Shown here piece by piece: positions 1 through 8,383 of a stretch of DNA of 64,000 nt. Position numbers and translations under genes: made by a program. The stretch is from Mycobacterium colombiense (GTDB lineage Bacteria; Actinomycetota; Actinomycetes; Mycobacteriales; Mycobacteriaceae): NCBI RefSeq assembly GCF_001953985.1, contig NZ_MBEI01000006.1:62001-126000 (forward strand). Direction: 5' to 3'. Numbering within the stretch: position 1 is the first letter of the stretch; the number at the start of each line of letters is the position of its first letter. The notes beneath the pieces were generated by a model. It made no database searches and was not told the origin of the DNA. It saw nothing but the letters and a program-made list of their open reading frames with translations.

Positions 1-1
1 C

Positions 2-1105
2 CTGCCTGCCGGCGACCCGGCCGCGCTGCCTGCGCCGCCGGGATCCGCGGAGGACCCCCGCTGGGTCTACTACTCCTCGGGTACAACGGCGGCGCCGAAA
101 GGCGCTCGGCATTGCGACCGTTCGGTCATCGCGGGTTCCGCCGGGGTGGTCGGTATCGTGGGGGCATCGAGCAGTGACGTCAACCCGATCGCCTTCCCGG
201 TCTCGCACATCGGTGGTGCCGCCATGCTTGCGGCGAGCCTGCGCACCGGCATGCGCTTGGTGCTGTTCGACTCATTCGATCCGGCGACCTCACCGCAAGC
301 AATCGCCGCACACCGACCAACGCTGTTGGGCACCGCGACGCCGTTCCTAGTGGCGTTCATGGCCGCGCAGCGTGCGCACGGGACGCAACCGCTCTATCCC
401 GATCTACGTGGCTGTGTGGGCGGTGGCGCACCGATCACTGCCGAGTTGGGACGCCAAGTGCGGGAGACGTTTTCGGTCAACGGTGTCGCCAACTCCTGGG
501 GCCTGACCGAGTTCCCGGTCGCGACGTCGCAGCGGCCGGAGGCCGCCCCGGATCTCCTCGATCGGACTGTGGGGCGCCCGGTCGCCGGAGTGTCTGTGCG
601 GGCCGTCGACGACAGCGAGCGCGAGGTCGGCGCCGGCGAAGAAGGTGAACTTCGGCTCAAGGGACCCCAGTGCTTCCTGGGGTATGTCGACAGCTCGCTG
701 GACGCCGACGCATTCGACGACGACGGCTGGTTCCGCACCGGGGACCGGGGGCGCATCGACGGCGACGGCAACGTCGTCGTCACCGGGCGCATCAAGGACG
801 CGATCATTCGCAATGCCGAGAATATCTCGGCGCTCGAGGTCGAGGGTGTGTTGGCGACCCACCCGGCCGTCGCGGACGTCGCGGTCATCGGAGTACCGGA
901 TTCCCGCACAGGCGAACGGGTTTGCGCCGTTGTGGTTGCCCAACCTGGTAGCGACATCACGCTCGGCGCGTTGGCCGAACATTGCCACGCCCAAGGTCTG
1001 AGCCGTCATAAGTCCCCGGAGCGGCTCGAAATCATCGAGGCGTTGCCACGGAATCTCACTGGCAAGGTGCTGAAAAACGAACTTCGCGCGCGGTTCAATC
1101 GGTGA
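2..1105 (+). CDS. Acyl-CoA synthetase (AMP-binding ligase), 5' end outside window
   Basis: C-terminal part (about 367 residues) of a class I adenylate-forming enzyme that activates a carboxylic acid to its CoA thioester through an acyl-AMP. The open frame runs to the window start, and the P-loop-like AMP motif YYSSGTTAAPKG is coded at about 68-105, so the start codon lies upstream. Later motifs are the A5-type SWGLTE, the A7 Asp in GWFRTGDRG, the A8 hinge GRIKDAIIRNAENIS and the catalytic Lys of LTGKVLKNEL near the C-terminus. Its last 11 bases overlap the convergent IclR gene. It is probably the first visible gene of the catabolic island; the substrate is unknown. Confidence 0.9.
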   Translation: MPAGDPAALPAPPGSAEDPRWVYYSSGTTAAPKGARHCDRSVIAGSAGVVGIVGASSSDVNPIAFPVSHIGGAAMLAASLRTGMRLVLFDSFDPATSPQAIAAHRPTLLGTATPFLVAFMAAQRAHGTQPLYPDLRGCVGGGAPITAELGRQVRETFSVNGVANSWGLTEFPVATSQRPEAAPDLLDRTVGRPVAGVSVRAVDDSEREVGAGEEGELRLKGPQCFLGYVDSSLDADAFDDDGWFRTGDRGRIDGDGNVVVTGRIKDAIIRNAENISALEVEGVLATHPAVADVAVIGVPDSRTGERVCAVVVAQPGSDITLGALAEHCHAQGLSRHKSPERLEIIEALPRNLTGKVLKNELRARFNR

Positions 1106-1961
1106 TGGCGAGTTGCTGTACCTCTTTTAGCAGGGGTCGCGCAACAGAGCGGATCTCGGACATGGTCATCGGCCGCACGGGGTGGATGCCCAAGACCAGT
1201 TGGATATGGCCGGCACTGTCGAGCACCGGGGCCGAGATCGTCGCGACGGGACGCCGGGTGCGGGTGCCTCTGTCCGCCGCCAATGCGGCCGAGGTGAATT
1301 CGAGGCGCAACTGTTCGATGATCGACCGCATGCTGACCGGCAGCGCATGGTCGGACAGCGAACCAATGGCCTGCGCTGCTTGTGCGAGCGCCGGCGTCAT
1401 CCAGTCGACGTCGTAGCCCCGCGCGCGTGTCTGGGCAAGAACGTCGTACAGCTGACGGGTGAGTGCCGAGCCGTCGGCTGCCGCCCGTTGTATCCACGCC
1501 CGCTGTGCGTCCGGGGTATCCCAGGCCGCGAAGGCAACGCCGAACGGTGCTGTGTAGGGAATGCGTTCGTTCGGCGACGCCGAGATCGCGCCACCCTTCG
1601 GCTGTTCGAACGCCGTGATGACGAGATCGTCGCCAGCGCGCTCGATGACCGAGGCGGGTACGTTGACGACGGTCGCGAGGCGTCGGGCCGCATCGCGTGC
1701 GCGGTGAGACATCGGACGGGCAATGTCGAGACGGGCTGCGATGACCGAGAGCGCCGGACCGAGGCTGAACGTCTTCGTGACGGGATCGCGGTTCACCCAT
1801 CCGCGGTCGGTGAGCGTTTTGAGGATCGCGTGTGCGGTGCCTTGTGAGAGCTCGAGTTCGCGCACGACGTCGGAGAACCGCGTCTGCCGGTTGTCGGGCC
1901 GGCTCAGCAACTCGACGACGTCGAGAACGCGTTCAGTCGGTGCCGAGCTCGCTCCGCGCAA
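1095..1961 (-). CDS. IclR-family transcriptional regulator
   Basis: 288-residue regulator. An N-terminal winged helix-turn-helix (about residues 10-70, with the ELSQGTAHAILKTL recognition segment) is followed by an IclR effector-binding domain. The predicted start is TTG at 1961, because an in-frame TAG lies shortly upstream and the DNA-binding domain begins at residue 10. It is divergent from the alcohol dehydrogenase operon at 2044. The 82-base gap holds a TCGAGA palindrome, so it probably controls itself and the 2044-5854 operon. The effector is unknown, probably a pathway acid or CoA ester. Confidence 0.88.
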   Translation of the reverse strand: MRGASSAPTERVLDVVELLSRPDNRQTRFSDVVRELELSQGTAHAILKTLTDRGWVNRDPVTKTFSLGPALSVIAARLDIARPMSHRARDAARRLATVVNVPASVIERAGDDLVITAFEQPKGGAISASPNERIPYTAPFGVAFAAWDTPDAQRAWIQRAAADGSALTRQLYDVLAQTRARGYDVDWMTPALAQAAQAIGSLSDHALPVSMRSIIEQLRLEFTSAALAADRGTRTRRPVATISAPVLDSAGHIQLVLGIHPVRPMTMSEIRSVARPLLKEVQQLAITD

Positions 1962-2004
1962 CCTTGACTCCCAGTAGTACGCCTTCTACCGTCATTTCAG
2001 GACC

Positions 2005-2022
2005 TCGAGAATTATATCTCGA
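2005..2022. promoter_or_regulatory. Palindrome and -10 box between iclR and adh
   Basis: TCGAGA, six bases, TCTCGA: a perfect 6-6-6 inverted repeat in the divergent gap. The spacer (2011-2016) read on the minus strand is a perfect TATAAT -10 hexamer about 45 bases upstream of the iclR start codon. A repressor bound here would cover the iclR promoter and sit just upstream of the adh start. No convincing -35 box is visible. The operator role is inferred from position and symmetry. Confidence 0.5.
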
Positions 2023-2043
2023 ATATTAGAGAAATGGGTAGCC

Positions 2044-3096
2044 TTGCGCGCAGTGGTGTTGAGGGGCGGCGAACTGACGGTGCGGGAGACGGCCGACCCT
2101 TTGCCTGGTCAAGGCGAACTGCTGCTGAAGACACTGAGTACCGCGATCTGCGCGTCGGATGTCCATTTCATGGACCACCCGGAACTCGCGATCGACGATC
2201 CGACGGGTCGCTCACTCTACGACGCCGACAAAGACATCGTCATGGGTCATGAGTTTGTGGGCGAGGTGATCGGTCACGGCCCGGGATGCAGCGATGCGTT
2301 CCCTATTGGCGCAAGGGTGACATCGATGCCGATTCGGCTGGTCGATGGGGGCGCCGGCGGGCTGCGCATCATCGGTCAGCATCCCGAAGCCCAAGGCAGC
2401 TTCGGCGAACTACTCGTCGTGCCTGAGGCGACCGCGAAGGTGGTCGAGGGTTCGGTGTCCAGCGATGCGGTTGCCGTGGTCGACGCCTTCGCAGTGGGCG
2501 AGTATTACGTCCGCGTCGCCGAACTCCAACCCGGTGAGGTACCGATCGTCGTCGGGGCCGGCGCCATCGGCTTGTCCGCTGTGGCGGCGTTGTCTGCCCG
2601 CGGTATCGAGCCGATCATCGTGTCCGACTTCAGGGCGGAGCGCCGCGAACTCGCGCGCTCGGGTTTCGGCGCGCACGTATTGCACGATCCCGCCGAAGGA
2701 TCGGTGTTCGATGTCTTCCGCGAAACGCGCCTAGAACACAAATTGTCCGGAACGGCGGTGGTGTTCGAATGTGTCGGAGCGCCGGGCCGCATCAACTCGA
2801 TCGTCAAAGAGGCGGATTTCTACACCCGCATCTACTGCGCTGGTGGCTGGTACACGGGGGACACGCTGGACATCACCGAGGCGACCCGCCAAGGATTGAC
2901 CCTACGGTTCGGCGGCGGCCCGATGCCGGCGGACTGGTACGGCGTGCTCGACGCGGTGGTGGAAGGACGCCTCGACCCGATGCCGAGCGTCGGCAGGATC
3001 ATCGGTCTCGATGAGGTGCCTGAGGCGCTCGACGAGGCTCGCAGATCGGATGGACCCCCGCGCATTGTGGTGCACCCGAACGGAGACATTGAATGA
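2044..3096 (+). CDS. Zinc-dependent alcohol dehydrogenase (MDR family)
   Basis: 350-residue medium-chain dehydrogenase. The GroES-like domain has the catalytic-zinc ligands Cys36 and His69-Glu70 (in IVMGHEFVGEV). The Rossmann domain carries VVGAGAIGLSAV. The usual four-cysteine structural-zinc lobe is absent. TTG is taken as start because it gives the family-typical MRAVVL opening; a GTG lies 9 bases further on. It is the first gene of an operon that continues with an NTF2-like gene through an ATGA overlap. It probably oxidises a pathway alcohol with NAD(P). Confidence 0.85.
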   Translation: MRAVVLRGGELTVRETADPLPGQGELLLKTLSTAICASDVHFMDHPELAIDDPTGRSLYDADKDIVMGHEFVGEVIGHGPGCSDAFPIGARVTSMPIRLVDGGAGGLRIIGQHPEAQGSFGELLVVPEATAKVVEGSVSSDAVAVVDAFAVGEYYVRVAELQPGEVPIVVGAGAIGLSAVAALSARGIEPIIVSDFRAERRELARSGFGAHVLHDPAEGSVFDVFRETRLEHKLSGTAVVFECVGAPGRINSIVKEADFYTRIYCAGGWYTGDTLDITEATRQGLTLRFGGGPMPADWYGVLDAVVEGRLDPMPSVGRIIGLDEVPEALDEARRSDGPPRIVVHPNGDIE

Positions 3097-3494
3097 GTGA
3101 CCGAGACGACCTCGTCGAGCTGACGATTCGCTATGCGACCGCGATCGACACCGAACGGTACTCGCTGCTGAAAAAGGTCTTCACCGACGACGCGCAGGTG
3201 GACTACGGCGAGGTTGGCCAGTGGACCGGCGGCGCCGAGATCGCCGAGTTCATGAAGGCGGCTCACGTCGTGGCGGCCCACACGATGCATCGCATGTCCA
3301 ATCAGGCTGTAGACATCGATGGCGACAAAGCCACGATGCGTACCTACGTCGATGCGCTGATCCTGCTCGAGGACGGATCGGGCGCGAATCCCGTTGGTTA
3401 CTACGACGACTACGCGGTGCGAACGACGGACGGCTGGCGAATTGCACGTCGCTCCTACACCTCGGTTCGCCTCGTCGCGGTGCCGGCACCATGA
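3093..3494 (+). CDS. NTF2-like (SnoaL/nuclear transport factor 2 fold) protein
   Basis: 133-residue single-domain alpha+beta-barrel protein of the SnoaL-like superfamily. The opening DLVELTIRYATAIDTERY and the FTDDAQVDYGEVG segment are typical of bacterial members acting as isomerases, dehydratases or cyclases on small hydrophobic substrates. It overlaps the upstream alcohol dehydrogenase by ATGA and the downstream SDR by ATGA, so the three are translated as a set. A related 183-residue protein lies at 5303. The exact reaction cannot be read from the sequence. Confidence 0.8.
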   Translation: MSDRDDLVELTIRYATAIDTERYSLLKKVFTDDAQVDYGEVGQWTGGAEIAEFMKAAHVVAAHTMHRMSNQAVDIDGDKATMRTYVDALILLEDGSGANPVGYYDDYAVRTTDGWRIARRSYTSVRLVAVPAP

Positions 3495-4324
3495 CAGACA
3501 TCGCTGAGAAGTATGGGCCGTGGGCCCTGGTAGTCGGCGCGTCCGACGGAGTCGGGGCGCTGTTCGCTGAGCGCCTTGCTGACGAGGGTGTGAACGTCGC
3601 GCTCGTGGCCCGTCGACAACCCGTGCTCGACGGGGTGGCCAAGGGAATCCGCGAGCACAGCGGTGCCGAGACGCGGACACTTGCCATCGACCTCACCGAA
3701 CCTGACGCTTCGCAACGAATCGTCGAGGCGACTGATGACCTCGACGTCGGCATGCTCGTGTACTGCGCGGGCGGTGATCCGAATTATCAACCCTTCCTTG
3801 CCAATCCGGTGTCGGCAGCGGAAGACCTGTTGCAACGCAACTGTTTGGTATTGATGCGATTGTGTCACCATTTCGCCGGCCAAATGGTCGAGCGGAAGAG
3901 AGGTGGCATCGTGAACTTCACGTCGGGGGCCGCGTTGGCTGGTGGCCGAAACATGGTGGCTTACGGTGGGACCAAGGCCTTCGACATGGTGTTCACCGAG
4001 GGCTTGTGGGCGGAGCTGCACGACAAAGGTGTGGATGTGCTTGGCCTGGTCCTTGGCATGACAGACACCCCGGCGTTGCGAAAGTTGGAGTTCGAGCGCG
4101 GGCGCCTGGCGTCTGTCGATGAGGTTCCCGAGGGTGCGGTCCCCGCCGCGAGCGTGGTCGAAGAGGCGTTCGCCAACCTCGGTAACGGACCGACGATCGC
4201 CACCGGCGATGATGTCCGGATGGCCCTTGAGCTCTTTAAGTCCATGTCACGCAACGAGGTTGTCCGACTGATCATGCAGATGTCCACCGAAGTCATGGGT
4301 ACCGACGAACGCGAGGGAGGCTAG
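3491..4324 (+). CDS. Short-chain dehydrogenase/reductase
   Basis: 277-residue SDR. The ATG at 3491 overlaps the previous stop. A cofactor motif (VVGASDGVGALFAERL) is near residue 15, the mid-chain motif reads VYCAGG in place of NNAG, and the catalytic Ser and YGGTK (YxxxK) triad are present. The coding frame is open further upstream to 3221, but that extension only shadows the NTF2-like gene. It probably oxidises or reduces a hydroxyl/keto group in the same pathway as its coupled neighbours. Confidence 0.87.
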   Translation: MTDIAEKYGPWALVVGASDGVGALFAERLADEGVNVALVARRQPVLDGVAKGIREHSGAETRTLAIDLTEPDASQRIVEATDDLDVGMLVYCAGGDPNYQPFLANPVSAAEDLLQRNCLVLMRLCHHFAGQMVERKRGGIVNFTSGAALAGGRNMVAYGGTKAFDMVFTEGLWAELHDKGVDVLGLVLGMTDTPALRKLEFERGRLASVDEVPEGAVPAASVVEEAFANLGNGPTIATGDDVRMALELFKSMSRNEVVRLIMQMSTEVMGTDEREGG

Positions 4325-4332
4325 GCATCGCG

Positions 4333-5289
4333 ATGTTCACCCTTCGCTTCGACATGCGCGCGCCGTCGATCGGTGCACCGCCGACCGAGTTGTACGCGGC
4401 CGCGAGCGACATGGCTGCGTGGGCTGAGACGCGGGGTTGCGTCGCGGCGGTCTTGTGTGAGCACCATTGCGCCGACGACGGTTACCTCCCGTCGCCGCTG
4501 CTACTGGGTGCCGCGATCGCCGCGCGCACAAAGCAGCTAATGCTGAACCTCGTCATCATTCTGCCGTTCTATGATCCCGCTCGCCTAGCAGAAGACATCG
4601 CCGTGTTGGACCACATCAGCGCGGGCAGAGCGACCTATGTCTTCGGGATCGGTTACCGCGCTGAGGAATACGCGCACTTCGGCTTGTCGCTTTCGGATCG
4701 CGGCCGCCTGGCCGATGAGAAGTTGGGGCTGCTTCGGCGCCTGCTGGCGGGAGAAGAGGTTATCCACGCGGGCCGGCGGATGAGGGTGACTCCGCTGCCA
4801 CGCACCCCGGAGGGTCCGATGATGAGTTGGGGCGGTGCCAGCCTCGCCGCCGCCCGACGTGCTGGTCGCAACGGTCTTGGGCTCCTTGCCAACGGAGGGG
4901 TGCCCGGGATGCAGGAGGCGTACGAGAAAGCTTGCCGGGAGAATGGTTTCGAACCGGGTTTCATGCTGATACCCGAGAAGGACGCGGCTACCAATTGCTT
5001 TGTCGCCGATGATGTTGACGCGGCATGGGACGAGATCGGCCAGTATCTGCTGCACGACGCGATGGCCTACTCGGAATGGAATCCCGGCAACACCGTCTCG
5101 GCGAATATCACCACAGCCAAGACTGTCGATGAGTTGCGGCACGAATCAACGTCTCACGTGATCCTGCCAGTCGACGAAGCGCGAAAGCGCGTCGTCGCAG
5201 GCGAGGTGTTCAACATCAATCCGTTGTGCGGAGGAATACCCCCGGCGATCGCGTGGCCGTACCTGAAGACATTCGCCGAGCTGGGCTAG
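4333..5289 (+). CDS. LLM-class flavin-dependent monooxygenase
   Basis: 318-residue luciferase-like TIM barrel. The segment AVLCEHHCADDGYLPSP and the strand LVIILPFYDPARLAEDIAVL are characteristic of bacterial LLM oxidoreductases that use reduced FMN or F420. It follows the SDR by 8 bases, with GGGAGG in the preceding stop region as a somewhat distant ribosome site. Its neighbours (NTF2-like proteins, SDR, alcohol dehydrogenase) suggest Baeyer-Villiger or hydroxylating chemistry followed by redox steps. Which cofactor it uses cannot be decided by eye. Confidence 0.87.
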   Translation: MFTLRFDMRAPSIGAPPTELYAAASDMAAWAETRGCVAAVLCEHHCADDGYLPSPLLLGAAIAARTKQLMLNLVIILPFYDPARLAEDIAVLDHISAGRATYVFGIGYRAEEYAHFGLSLSDRGRLADEKLGLLRRLLAGEEVIHAGRRMRVTPLPRTPEGPMMSWGGASLAAARRAGRNGLGLLANGGVPGMQEAYEKACRENGFEPGFMLIPEKDAATNCFVADDVDAAWDEIGQYLLHDAMAYSEWNPGNTVSANITTAKTVDELRHESTSHVILPVDEARKRVVAGEVFNINPLCGGIPPAIAWPYLKTFAELG

Positions 5290-5302
5290 TGGAGAGGAAG
5301 AC

Positions 5303-5854
5303 ATGAGCAGCGATCGCGTGGCCCTGAACGAAGAGATTGCCTTCCAGAAATGGGAGGGTTATGCGAAACCCATCGACCGCGGCCGCCACGTGAATTTTGG
5401 TGAGAAGTTTGTCTTCGCAACCGATTACGTGATGATGAGCCCGCATTTCAACGATGGTGTCCCACAGTCGGCGGCCGAAATGTTCTCCGACGAGGTGGCG
5501 GCGGCCATGGCCAAGTACGCGCCCGACGGCGATATGCTCACCGCGGAATGGCGAATGTGGTGGAAGCACATGCCGGACTATCGCCTCATCAGTCCGTTCG
5601 AATGTGTTGCCGGAGACTGGGGCTTCTCGTCCTGCGACACCTACGCGGGGACGCTCGCCGACGGCACGGTGTTGGAACTGCGGGAATGGGACTACATTTG
5701 GGTCAACGAGCACGGCAAGGTCACGCGTTGGGACTGGTTCGTCGACCCCGATAAGTGGGAACAGTTGCTGTCACTCATCGGGCTGGATCCGAAAGGGTTG
5801 ACGAGCCAGGAATACACCATCAATTTCTTGCGAGAGGGCGGCGCACAAAGCTGA
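5303..5854 (+). CDS. NTF2-like / SnoaL-domain protein
   Basis: 183-residue protein with a predicted cone-shaped NTF2-like fold. It is rich in Trp (RMWWKHMPDYRLISPFECV, GDWGFSSCDTY), as in hydratase, cyclase or polyketide-cyclase-like proteins with a deep apolar pocket. A strong ribosome site (GGAGAGGAAG) precedes the ATG. It is the last gene of the 2044-5854 operon and converges with the amidohydrolase gene at 5895. Function is unassigned; a non-redox isomerisation or dehydration acting on the monooxygenase product is plausible. Confidence 0.75.
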   Translation: MSSDRVALNEEIAFQKWEGYAKPIDRGRHVNFGEKFVFATDYVMMSPHFNDGVPQSAAEMFSDEVAAAMAKYAPDGDMLTAEWRMWWKHMPDYRLISPFECVAGDWGFSSCDTYAGTLADGTVLELREWDYIWVNEHGKVTRWDWFVDPDKWEQLLSLIGLDPKGLTSQEYTINFLREGGAQS

Positions 5855-5894
5855 CGACGAACGAAGAAGATGTGGAGTAGGCCACGGCCTCTTT

Positions 5895-7073
5895 CTAAAT
5901 GCCGATGAGCTCTTTGAGGTTGCCGCCCATCACACGGGCGGTGGTGTCGGCAGGCAGGTGGGCGAGTTCCTGCACGAAGTCCACCGGGTCGGCCAGTCCC
6001 TCGGGATGCGGGTAATCCGAACCGAACATCACGCGATCCGCACCGAGGAGCTCGACGAGCGCAGACATGTCCTCCTCGTGGAACGGATTGATCCACACGT
6101 GTCTGCGGAACACATCGCTCGGATGCTCACTGAAGTCATACGGCCTTTTGCGGTACACGCGGTCGAACACGTCAAGCAGACGGTGCGCCCATGAGCCGCC
6201 GTTCTCGACCACACCGATCCGTACGCCGGGAAAACGCTCGAACACCCCGTGCGCGATGAACGCTGCGAGCGTGTCGAAGATGTTGCGGCTCTCCTCGTAG
6301 ATGAATCCCCGCAGCTTGCTCAGCGCGAATCCATTGAACTCCGCAGCGTCCTCCCAGTCGTCGACGTAGCGCTCATAGCCGGAATCCGAGTTGTGCATCT
6401 GCACCGAAATACCCGACGACTGGACCAGCCGCCAGAAATCGTCGAATTCGGGCAGCGCTGCCGACCGCGAGGTGCCGTCCTCACGCGGTACCGGCGCCGG
6501 CCGGATCAGGACCGTCTTGGCCCCGTTCTCCAGACACCATTCGAGCTCCTGAACGCCTAGCGCCGGATCGTTGAGCGAGATAGCGGGCACGGGAAGGATC
6601 CGGTTCTGATAGTTGAAGGTCCAGTCGTCGAGCAGCCAGCGATTGAACGCATGCGTGACGGCGTGCGTGAGCTCGGTGTCGGATTTGGTCCGTTCCTCGA
6701 GCATGCCCGCCGTCGTCGGGAACATCACCGCACCGTTGACGCCTTGGCGGTCCATCAATGCAAGGCGCAGATCGGGACGCCGGAACTCATCGGGGCAGCG
6801 GATCGGCTCCGCCAATTCGCGCAGCGTCTTGCCTTCCGGGTTTATGCCACGGAAGTAGTCGGACCACGCACCCGGTGTGGGAATCACCTCATATGTCGGG
6901 TTGGGGATGCACTCGGTGATAGTGCCCAGGATCTGCAGCTTCTTGCGCCCATTGATGTCGACGAACTTGAGGGCTTCGGAGTACTTCTCCGGGAGGTACC
7001 GTGTGTACGCGTCGATGGTCTCGTACATGTGGTTGTCGGCATCCCAGACCTCGAATGCTTTGGTGTCGTCCAC
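5895..7073 (-). CDS. Amidohydrolase-2 family metal-dependent hydrolase/decarboxylase
   Basis: 392-residue TIM barrel of the ACMSD / gamma-resorcylate decarboxylase superfamily. Metal motifs are DADNH at residues 11-15 with Glu18, a mid-chain His in SVQMHNSDSG and a late Asp-Tyr-Pro-His in FGSDYPHPEG. The start is GTG at 7073, preceded by GGAGG at ideal spacing; the frame is open to 7112, but that extension would run through a perfect palindrome (7089-7110). Members either hydrolyse C-N/C-C bonds or decarboxylate cyclic acids. It lies downstream of the 14762-7143 operon but probably has its own promoter. Confidence 0.85.
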   Translation of the reverse strand: MDDTKAFEVWDADNHMYETIDAYTRYLPEKYSEALKFVDINGRKKLQILGTITECIPNPTYEVIPTPGAWSDYFRGINPEGKTLRELAEPIRCPDEFRRPDLRLALMDRQGVNGAVMFPTTAGMLEERTKSDTELTHAVTHAFNRWLLDDWTFNYQNRILPVPAISLNDPALGVQELEWCLENGAKTVLIRPAPVPREDGTSRSAALPEFDDFWRLVQSSGISVQMHNSDSGYERYVDDWEDAAEFNGFALSKLRGFIYEESRNIFDTLAAFIAHGVFERFPGVRIGVVENGGSWAHRLLDVFDRVYRKRPYDFSEHPSDVFRRHVWINPFHEEDMSALVELLGADRVMFGSDYPHPEGLADPVDFVQELAHLPADTTARVMGGNLKELIGI

Positions 7074-7088
7074 GTGCGCCTCCAACAG

Positions 7089-7110
7089 GTTGAGAATGCT
7101 GATTCTCAAC
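7089..7110. promoter_or_regulatory. Perfect 9-4-9 inverted repeat upstream of the amidohydrolase
   Basis: GTTGAGAAT, four bases, ATTCTCAAC. This 22-base perfect palindrome lies 16-37 bases upstream of the GTG start of the amidohydrolase and just after the SDR stop codon region. Size and symmetry suit a TetR-family dimer. Its TGAGAA half-site recurs in other promoters of the island. Which regulator binds is unknown; the island TetR at 26398 is the obvious candidate. Confidence 0.65.
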
Positions 7111-7142
7111 ATAGCAAACGGCCGTATCCGGCGAGCACATGG

Positions 7143-7895
7143 TCACAGATTCGTGAAATGCCCGCCGTCGACACCGAGTGTCTGTCCGGTGACGTACCGA
7201 GCGGACGGGCCGACCAGGAACGCGACGGCCGGACCGATATCGCGCTCCGGATCGCCGATCCAGCCGAGGGGAATCCTGCTGGACAGGCGCCCCTCCATCG
7301 CCGGGTCCGCTTCGATCGCGGCAGTCATCGCAGGCGAATAGGCGAGCGGCGAAACCACGTTGACCGTGATTCGGTAGGGCGCCCAGTCGCGGGCCAAACT
7401 CTTGGCGAAGCCGCGCAGTGCGCCCTTCATCGTGGCGTAGAGCGGAAGCGTCGCGCTGCCCTCCATCCCGGCGGGTGAGGTGAACACCAGGAACGTGCCG
7501 CCACGCTGCCGGAGCGCCTCGAACGCCGCGGTGGCGCAGTGCCGGGCTCCGGCAACGGAGACCGAGTAGTGGTCGTCGAACAGCTGCCTGTCCACGTCCA
7601 CCAGCCGATGCGGCTGACTGGACCTGTTGCTCGTGGCGTTGTGCACGACGGCGTCGAGCCGTCCGGTGACCGCGATGGCCGTATCCACCGCCTGGGCAAC
7701 CTGGTCAGTTGCGGTGACATCGCACGAAGTCCAGGTCGCGCGGTGTCCGCGATCGGTGATCTCGGTGGCGACACCGGTGTCCGAGCGCGCCGCTACGACG
7801 ACGTGTGCACCTTCGGACGCGAGGGCCATCGCGATACCGCGGCCCACCCCTGCGCCCGATCCGGTGACGATGACCGTCTGACCGTCAAGACTCAC
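7143..7895 (-). CDS. Short-chain dehydrogenase/reductase (active partner)
   Basis: 250-residue classical SDR with an intact TGSGAGVGRG cofactor loop at residues 11-20, a Ser thirteen residues before the catalytic Tyr, and a YATMK (YxxxK) site. The C-terminal RYVTGQTLGVDGG is also typical. It starts with GTG at 7895, overlapping the stop of the degenerate SDR gene upstream (GTGA), so the two proteins are made together. It is the last gene of the eight-gene minus-strand operon and is probably a hydroxyacyl-CoA dehydrogenase. Confidence 0.9.
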   Translation of the reverse strand: MSLDGQTVIVTGSGAGVGRGIAMALASEGAHVVVAARSDTGVATEITDRGHRATWTSCDVTATDQVAQAVDTAIAVTGRLDAVVHNATSNRSSQPHRLVDVDRQLFDDHYSVSVAGARHCATAAFEALRQRGGTFLVFTSPAGMEGSATLPLYATMKGALRGFAKSLARDWAPYRITVNVVSPLAYSPAMTAAIEADPAMEGRLSSRIPLGWIGDPERDIGPAVAFLVGPSARYVTGQTLGVDGGHFTNL

Positions 7896-8383
7896 GGCAG
7901 CATCACCGAACCTCCGTCGATGACGATCGTGTCGCCGGTCAGATGGTCGACGTCGTGCCGCAGCAGGAACTTTGCGGTCTCGAGAATGGAGTGGATCAGC
8001 GTTTCGTCGTGCTGCACTGCCGCGGCGGTGAGATGGGACGCGTCACCGTCGGTCGCGAACAGGGCAAGGGGTGCAGCAATCATGTTGACCGTGGTCCCAT
8101 CGGAAGCCCATTGCCGCGCAGCTGATTTCGCCAACGCTCTGATGCCCTCGACAGCAGTGGTGTAGTCCACCAGTCCGGCGGCACCCGTCATACCAATGGT
8201 CGGGAGAATTAGAACGATGCGACCACCCCGTGCCATCGACGCGTGCGCCGTCTGCAGGGCGGCCAGTGTCTGCCAGATCGTGTCGTCGACCGCGTCTTGG
8301 CCGTCGATGACGACGGCATCAGCGAATGAGTCGGCGAGTGCCCTCGACAGCGTTTGACCGGCCGCGAGGACGACAACCGTCAT
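7892..8383 (-). CDS. Truncated, catalytically degenerate SDR-like protein
   Basis: 163 residues, about 90 fewer than a classical SDR. It keeps the core GRIVLILPTIG strand, an active-site-helix-like YTTAVEGIRALAKS and the C-terminal LTGDTIVIDGGSV. It lacks the N-terminal TGxxxGxG loop and NNAG motif, and the YxxxK lysine is Val78 (Tyr74 kept). It therefore cannot be a standard dehydrogenase. It overlaps the ligase stop (ATGA) and the intact SDR start (GTGA), so it is probably a structural partner of that SDR. A decayed gene is less likely because the frame and couplings are intact. Confidence 0.82.
   Translation of the reverse strand: MTVVVLAAGQTLSRALADSFADAVVIDGQDAVDDTIWQTLAALQTAHASMARGGRIVLILPTIGMTGAAGLVDYTTAVEGIRALAKSAARQWASDGTTVNMIAAPLALFATDGDASHLTAAAVQHDETLIHSILETAKFLLRHDVDHLTGDTIVIDGGSVMLP

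Noticed and set aside
7892..8383. Treating the short SDR as a frameshifted pseudogene
   Set aside because: No missing N-terminal SDR sequence was found in other frames upstream; that DNA codes the ligase end, and both overlaps with neighbours are intact.
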